Source: Dysgonamonadaceae bacterium (GTDB taxonomy: Bacteria > Bacteroidota > Bacteroidia > Bacteroidales > Azobacteroidaceae). Taken from it: a stretch of DNA of 34,323 nucleotides. Below are positions 30,363 through 34,323 of the stretch, one piece after another; within the stretch, counting starts at the first letter, position 1, and the number at the start of each line of letters is the position of its first letter. The stretch covers positions 1 to 34,323 of the forward strand of contig JAITQA010000033.1 in assembly GCA_031289145.1 (NCBI GenBank). The letters run 5' to 3'. The translations under genes were made by a program, and so were the position numbers. The notes under the pieces were generated by a model that did no database searches, was not told the origin of the DNA, and saw only the letters and a program-made list of their open reading frames with translations.

Positions 30363-30454
30363 GCGTATAAAACAGTTACCCTCCGGACAACCTGAAAAGT
30401 TACGCAGTGCAACCGCCCTGTTTTTCTATTTTATATCCTGTACGCATTTTATTT
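30363..30454. repeat. Direct repeat copy B, upstream of the Rhs tip
   Basis: This is the partner of the copy at 28196-28290, about 80% identical by hand alignment with three short gaps. It lies just outside the point (about 30345) where Rhs homology of the tip stops. On the minus strand it contains a truncated version (MRTGYKIEKQGGCTA then stop) of the 40-residue frame in copy A. Confidence 0.7.
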
Positions 30455-30488
30455 TTCAAGAAATATTTTTTATTCTATTATTTTTTCA

Positions 30489-30496
30489 TACTTTTG
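30489..30496 (+). promoter_or_regulatory. Candidate -7 element for the XRE-type regulator gene
   Basis: TACTTTTG matches TAnnTTTG and lies 25 bases before the ATG at 30522. The sequence 19 bases upstream is T-rich without TTTG. Confidence 0.5.
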
Positions 30497-30521
30497 TTAC
30501 CGTCAATAAATACATTGCATT

Positions 30522-30959
30522 ATGGAAACAGACATACCTTTTCTCAGAAAAACGCACCATGGCCGGAATGTGAAGGCCTTGCGAGACATGTTGGGTATTA
30601 AACAAGAAGTCCTCGCGAAAAGCGCAGGCATTACCCAGCAATATGTGTCCGTTTTGGAAGCTCAGGAAAAAATTGATGACGAAATGTTGGAAAAATTGGC
30701 AAATGTGCTTCATATACCGGTCGATGCGATTAAAAATTTCAATGAGGAGAAAGCGGTAAATATTATTTCCAACACCTTCCAGGATGCAGTCGCCGGCAGT
30801 GATGTGACGCAATACAATAAATGTACATTTAATCCCGTGGATAAAATAATCGAACTCTGCGAGCAAAATGCCGAACTTTACAAAAAACTGTTGGAAGAAA
30901 AAGAGGCGCAAATAACGTTGTTGAAGGCAATTGCGGAAAAACTAAAAGGTAAAAACTAA
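30522..30959 (+). CDS. Small XRE-type helix-turn-helix protein with C-terminal coiled coil
   Basis: The 145-residue protein has an N-terminal Cro/C1-type HTH (about 14-70). The recognition region is QEVLAKSAGITQQYVSVLE. A middle segment NIISNTFQDAVAGSDVTQYN, then KCTFNPVDKIIELCEQ, is shared with many solitary Bacteroidota regulators. The C-terminal 35 residues (LYKKLLEEKEAQITLLKAIAEKLK) look like a coiled coil, probably for dimerisation. It lies between the orphan Rhs tip and the main YD-repeat gene, on the opposite strand to both. The last codons (KLKGKN and stop) are built from the left arm of an inverted repeat, so the C-terminus may have been altered by that element. Its target is unknown. 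Confidence 0.85.
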   Translation: METDIPFLRKTHHGRNVKALRDMLGIKQEVLAKSAGITQQYVSVLEAQEKIDDEMLEKLANVLHIPVDAIKNFNEEKAVNIISNTFQDAVAGSDVTQYNKCTFNPVDKIIELCEQNAELYKKLLEEKEAQITLLKAIAEKLKGKN

Positions 30960-31040
30960 AAATTGGGTGAGCAAAGTTTGAAATTATACAATAAAACCCC
31001 GCAGGTATGTATTAGTTTTTACCTTTTAGTTTTTATTTTA
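30940..31040. repeat. Heptamer-arm inverted repeat between the convergent HTH and YD-repeat genes
   Basis: AACTAAA, AGGTAAA, AACTAAA, AATT (30940-30964) faces AGTTTTT, ACCTTTT, AGTTTTT, ATTTTA (31014-31040). Twenty bases of each arm match perfectly (30940-30959 with 31012-31031). It reaches from inside the HTH gene's end to the YD-repeat gene's stop, so it may serve as a two-way terminator here. The loop is about 49 bases. Confidence 0.85.
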
Positions 31041-33875
31041 TCATTGCTTGTAATTGTAATTATACTCCTCCACGACTTTGCCATCGTGACTACTCTTTTT
31101 CAGCCTGCCGAAAGTATCGTATTCGTAGATTGTTTCCACGCCACGCGGGTCTTTGGCTGAGAGAATACCCACTAAGGGCTTGTAGGTGTAGGTGGTGACG
31201 AGCGCTGTTTTGTTGTTGAAATAAGTGCGGAGTTTGGTATCTATTTCCGCAACGTTCGGACTGCTCTGGGCGGCCAGTGATTCTATTTGTGCATCGGTGT
31301 AGCTCAAGGCTGCTTTCACCTCGTCATAACTTGCATTTTCAATTTTTGCGATAGGATACTGGTAATAATAAGCCCATAAATAAACCACTTTTTCTGCTCC
31401 ATCTTTGGATACATACACAGGATTACCATGTGAATCATACTTGTGGTAGGTAATACGGGCCTCCGGATTTGGCTGGCTTGTGGTTTGCAGTTTTATAAAT
31501 TCCGGAGAAAGCAGGTTGTTTCCCCAGTTTTTATATTCCGTTATTTTTTTCTGTAAAAAGGCTTCTCCCTTGTATTCGGATTGCTCAATGACAGGCGACA
31601 ACATATTACGGTTCACCATATCCGTATAAGGTGCATAAGTATAATCAAAGGGATATTTTATTTTGCTCGTATAGCTGTCCCCTTTGCTGTCGGCTGTCGT
31701 TATTTTATTTGGAGTAAGCAATTTATAGTTGGGATCATAACCATAATAAGTTGTTTTTGTTACGCCGTCTTCCTGCTCCGATACATAGTTTAGTATTCTG
31801 ACGCTGGGAAAGCCATAGACATTGTATGCCCGGATATAGTTATAATACTCATATTCCTGTAGTGGCCAAGTAGTATCTTGGCCGGTTCCGTCACCAAAAC
31901 AAAGACGGGTATAAGGTTTTGAAAGTCTTACGCCACAAATAAAAGGCTCTTTTTCAACTACCTTGTAATTATAATAAGTTGATTTTTTTAATGCGTAGGT
32001 ATTGTTTATGCGTTCGTAAATACTTACAGATTGTAACAAAGGCCTTAATGTTCCCTGGTCGCAATTGTAATAAGGAGAATAATAACGTGGAAAATCGGAA
32101 TTGTCCGTTTCATAGCTGCCTAAGTCGTCTTTATCTTCAGTATAATAATAAAGTGTCTTACCGCTGTTATCCGTGGATGTTCCGTTATATTCCGTAACTT
32201 CGGAATAAAATACGGGGCTGCTGCTCCATCCGGTAAGTGATGACATGGAATTTCCCACACAAACCTGCCATTCTGTAGCTTTCGAAGCGTACGGTATTGA
32301 CCCTAAAAATAAAACAAAATATGCAGGATAGTAATACCTGAACATTTCGGCCGATATCGGCATGTTTACTGTGGCATATCCGGAATATTCATACGTTTTC
32401 CGGTTAAGGATAAGATTGTTATTATCTTTGTTTGTAATAGTTTTAACCCTTAATCCTCCTACAATATCCGAGTATACCCGATTGGCCTCATACTCAAAAG
32501 CCGTACTTCCCCCTGTCGGGTATTTTATTTCTTCCAACACACAGGCATTCATATAAACCGGCTGGGGATTACGGTCTCCACCCCACCTGCTCACCAAGGT
32601 ATATTCTTGCGGAATCTGGCATTGATTCTGCTTTCCATTATAGTATCCCCAGTAATCTTCACCACAAACAGTACTCACTTTATTGCTGATTATTCGGAAG
32701 TAATCATAATAATCCGGAAGTTCTCTTCCGTTATAGACAAAGGAATACTTTTCTTCCGCTGCCGTTTGATTTCCCTTGACCGATAAACCTTCCAGTTTCA
32801 TTCTGTAATTTAAAGGCCTTGAACCAAAATAGGCGTTGTTATTGAAACTGAATTCCTTGTATAAGACTCCGTTGGCTATTATTTCTATTTTCGTCAAACG
32901 GTCTTTGGCTATATCCAAACGATTGGATTGGTAATGCATCTTGATCGCATGATTGTTCCAGACAATACTGTCTATCAGTTTAGGAATACATTCAACATTA
33001 CTCCAAGTATAATCCAGAGATTCTAAGGGACTTGAAGAACTAAACGACTTTCCATATTGAGACTCTACATTCCAAATCAATCCTTTCCGGATACTTTCGG
33101 AATAAAAGTCCTGCCGGTAATACGTTCCGGTTTTATAGACAAACCGGATGCTTTCATTTGTACCCGGGACCTCTATCTTACTGATGTACCAGGAAGAAGT
33201 ATAAAATACTCTTTGCAGGGGGCCGCTGGATTCCTGCGTTTCAAAGTAATAGACGATACCGTCGGTATCCATAATTTTGAATCCGCCTGACGCAGTTGTC
33301 TGGATTTTTATCGGCTCGTAGGGGATGGCTATTATGGCATTGGTCAACGAATTGTAACGGAAAGACCCGGATTTGCCGTTAAAATTGTATAAATAGCGGT
33401 CGGATTGCGTATCCTGTTGTATAAATAAATCGCTTAAGATTGCGTTCCAAAACACAAAGTTTCTGTTTGTAAGCATCAATTGCTGCGCATGATCGACAGA
33501 ATGTATCGTGTTGTTGGTATAATTGGTTGCATCCGGTTCATCATACACAATACGGGTAATGGCTCCTCCCCAGTTCAATACCCAACCAAGACCAACAGAA
33601 GTGGCCACATCCTGCACTTTTATGCCGGATGCATGGTAGGAGATGGATAAGGGCAGTTTGATACTTCCCGATTCAATGGTGTAGATCGGGATTGAGATTT
33701 CCGGCACTCCTGTACTGTGACTTACCGGAATTTCCCCATACCTGGCAAATGCTGCCGCTTGCGGACTGGGAGGCAATACGGGAGGCAAGGACGGCGTATA
33801 ATCGCTTTGAGCGGAGATACCTGTATGGACGATTGTAAAAACAAGCGCCAAGCAATAAATTAATTTTGTCTTCAT
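31041..33875 (-). CDS. Secreted YD-repeat (Rhs-like) protein without core or toxin tip
   Basis: The 944-residue protein has a Sec signal peptide (about 1-22, ending GISA-Q) and a proline-rich linker. The N-terminal beta domain is typical of Bacteroidota YD proteins: GEIPVSHSTGVPEISIPIYT, LPLSISYHASGIKVQDVA and TSVGLGWVLNWGG. Many tyrosine-rich beta repeats follow, ending with YKPLVGILSAKDPRGVETIY and EYDTFGRLKK. Such proteins are thought to build a shell that holds a toxic C-terminus. Here the protein stops (EEYNYNYKQ) before the RHS-associated core. In related loci the core and tip are normally carried by a second long protein; here only the orphan tip 730 bases downstream remains. It follows the gene at the right edge by 31 bases and is probably co-transcribed with it. 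Confidence 0.85.
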   Translation of the reverse strand: MKTKLIYCLALVFTIVHTGISAQSDYTPSLPPVLPPSPQAAAFARYGEIPVSHSTGVPEISIPIYTIESGSIKLPLSISYHASGIKVQDVATSVGLGWVLNWGGAITRIVYDEPDATNYTNNTIHSVDHAQQLMLTNRNFVFWNAILSDLFIQQDTQSDRYLYNFNGKSGSFRYNSLTNAIIAIPYEPIKIQTTASGGFKIMDTDGIVYYFETQESSGPLQRVFYTSSWYISKIEVPGTNESIRFVYKTGTYYRQDFYSESIRKGLIWNVESQYGKSFSSSSPLESLDYTWSNVECIPKLIDSIVWNNHAIKMHYQSNRLDIAKDRLTKIEIIANGVLYKEFSFNNNAYFGSRPLNYRMKLEGLSVKGNQTAAEEKYSFVYNGRELPDYYDYFRIISNKVSTVCGEDYWGYYNGKQNQCQIPQEYTLVSRWGGDRNPQPVYMNACVLEEIKYPTGGSTAFEYEANRVYSDIVGGLRVKTITNKDNNNLILNRKTYEYSGYATVNMPISAEMFRYYYPAYFVLFLGSIPYASKATEWQVCVGNSMSSLTGWSSSPVFYSEVTEYNGTSTDNSGKTLYYYTEDKDDLGSYETDNSDFPRYYSPYYNCDQGTLRPLLQSVSIYERINNTYALKKSTYYNYKVVEKEPFICGVRLSKPYTRLCFGDGTGQDTTWPLQEYEYYNYIRAYNVYGFPSVRILNYVSEQEDGVTKTTYYGYDPNYKLLTPNKITTADSKGDSYTSKIKYPFDYTYAPYTDMVNRNMLSPVIEQSEYKGEAFLQKKITEYKNWGNNLLSPEFIKLQTTSQPNPEARITYHKYDSHGNPVYVSKDGAEKVVYLWAYYYQYPIAKIENASYDEVKAALSYTDAQIESLAAQSSPNVAEIDTKLRTYFNNKTALVTTYTYKPLVGILSAKDPRGVETIYEYDTFGRLKKSSHDGKVVEEYNYNYKQ

Positions 33876-33906
33876 AAAAATAAACTGTTAAATAATTGAA
33901 TATCTT

Positions 33907-34323
33907 TTAATATGTTATTTTTTCAATAAATACGAACCTGTCTTCGTCATTAACTTTGTATATATTTTCTGTCCGGTAATAATTACTGCGTACATTTCTA
34001 CAGTTATACAAATCGTATTTTATAAATGGCTCCTCATTAATCAATAAGCTATCTCTTTCTATAAATTTATAAGCAGCTTTATTCAGTTCATTTTCTAAAA
34101 ATACCAAATATAAATCTTTGTATTTTTTATAGCCGATAAAGCCATCCCCTTCGGATAGTAAGACTTCCCTTAACGGTTCAGGCGGCATTGGCGGCGGCGG
34201 AATCAAAACAGTATTGAAAAAACAAACTTCACAACTTCTGTCCGGTGCAACAGTGAACAATATCGTTATAAAAGGAAAACATTGAGTGGTATCTATCGTT
34301 AAAGAAAAAGAATCAACGATTTC
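33907..34323 (-). CDS. Hypothetical protein, 5' end outside window
   Basis: The frame is open to the window edge. No ATG lies between 34261 and 34323, so the true start is probably beyond it; an in-frame TTG at 34260 is a less likely start. The visible 138 residues begin EIVDSFSLTIDTTQCF and contain CEVCFFNTVLIPPPPMPPEP, a cysteine pair and a proline run. A mixed acidic/tyrosine-rich part follows (KKYKDLYLVFLEN, YRTENIYKVNDEDRFVFI). I do not recognise a family. It lies 31 bases upstream of the YD-repeat gene on the same strand and probably belongs to the same accessory locus. Confidence 0.6.
   Translation of the reverse strand, partial: EIVDSFSLTIDTTQCFPFITILFTVAPDRSCEVCFFNTVLIPPPPMPPEPLREVLLSEGDGFIGYKKYKDLYLVFLENELNKAAYKFIERDSLLINEEPFIKYDLYNCRNVRSNYYRTENIYKVNDEDRFVFIEKITY

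Noticed and set aside
28196..30454. The direct-repeat cassette as an insertion sequence or integron cassette
   Set aside because: No transposase or integrase, no terminal inverted repeats, and no attC-type core sites (GTTRRRY with partner) could be found.

Overview
The window comes from a Bacteroidota chromosome, most likely Bacteroidales. Four things support this: a type IX secretion plug protein (DUF5103 family), promoters of the TTTG/TAnnTTTG type used by the Bacteroidota primary sigma factor, a NUDIX-type xylose regulator beside xylB/xylA/xylE as in Bacteroides, and YD-repeat Rhs proteins with the Bacteroidota core signature. The species cannot be named from sequence alone.

Layout. (1) 1-1435, minus strand: the N-terminal 346 residues of a DEAD-box RNA helicase, cut by the window edge, and a deleted remnant of a RhuM-like gene. 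(2) 1457-6245: an M24 Xaa-Pro type peptidase (minus) diverges from a plus-strand operon of T9SS plug protein, rsmE, mtgA and lipB. (3) 6246-6757: a mostly empty spacer with a small AAA-ATPase-like remnant and a terminator. (4) 6758-14266, minus strand: a xylose operon read as NUDIX regulator (xylR-like), xylB, a secreted GH92 glycosidase, xylA and xylE. Two long perfect palindromes lie upstream of the regulator. (5) 14568-27796, minus strand: the translation/transcription block tRNA-Thr(UGU), tRNA-Tyr, tRNA-Gly, tRNA-Thr(GGU), tuf, tRNA-Trp, secE, nusG, rplK, rplA, rplJ, rplL, rpoB, rpoC. It has a clear promoter at its head and a hairpin terminator at its end. (6) 27797-34323: an accessory region with an incomplete Rhs/YD system. 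A 944-residue secreted YD-repeat protein lacks a core or toxin tip. A separate Rhs tip carries an HExxH metallopeptidase C-terminus and overlaps a lipoprotein gene that may encode its immunity protein. A small XRE-type regulator lies between the two Rhs pieces. The tip-lipoprotein cassette is flanked by two copies of a roughly 95-bp direct repeat.

Two observations deserve most attention. First, at least six spacers hold the same kind of structure: two inverted arms, each made of direct repeats with a 7-base (once 8-base) period, around a short loop that in most copies contains a mini-hairpin. They usually abut the 3' end of a gene (xylA, rpoB, tuf, tRNA-Tyr, and both members of a convergent pair). 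The loops after xylA and rpoB are both 28 nt and align without gaps, differ mainly by transitions, and show a compensatory change in the mini-hairpin, so this looks like one family of dispersed elements. Second, the Rhs metallopeptidase-lipoprotein cassette with its flanking repeats looks like an exchangeable toxin-immunity module separated from its parent gene.

The housekeeping genes are complete and unremarkable in sequence. Working parts read directly include catalytic residues, metal ligands and anticodons. Functions of the accessory genes and of the repeats are inferred.
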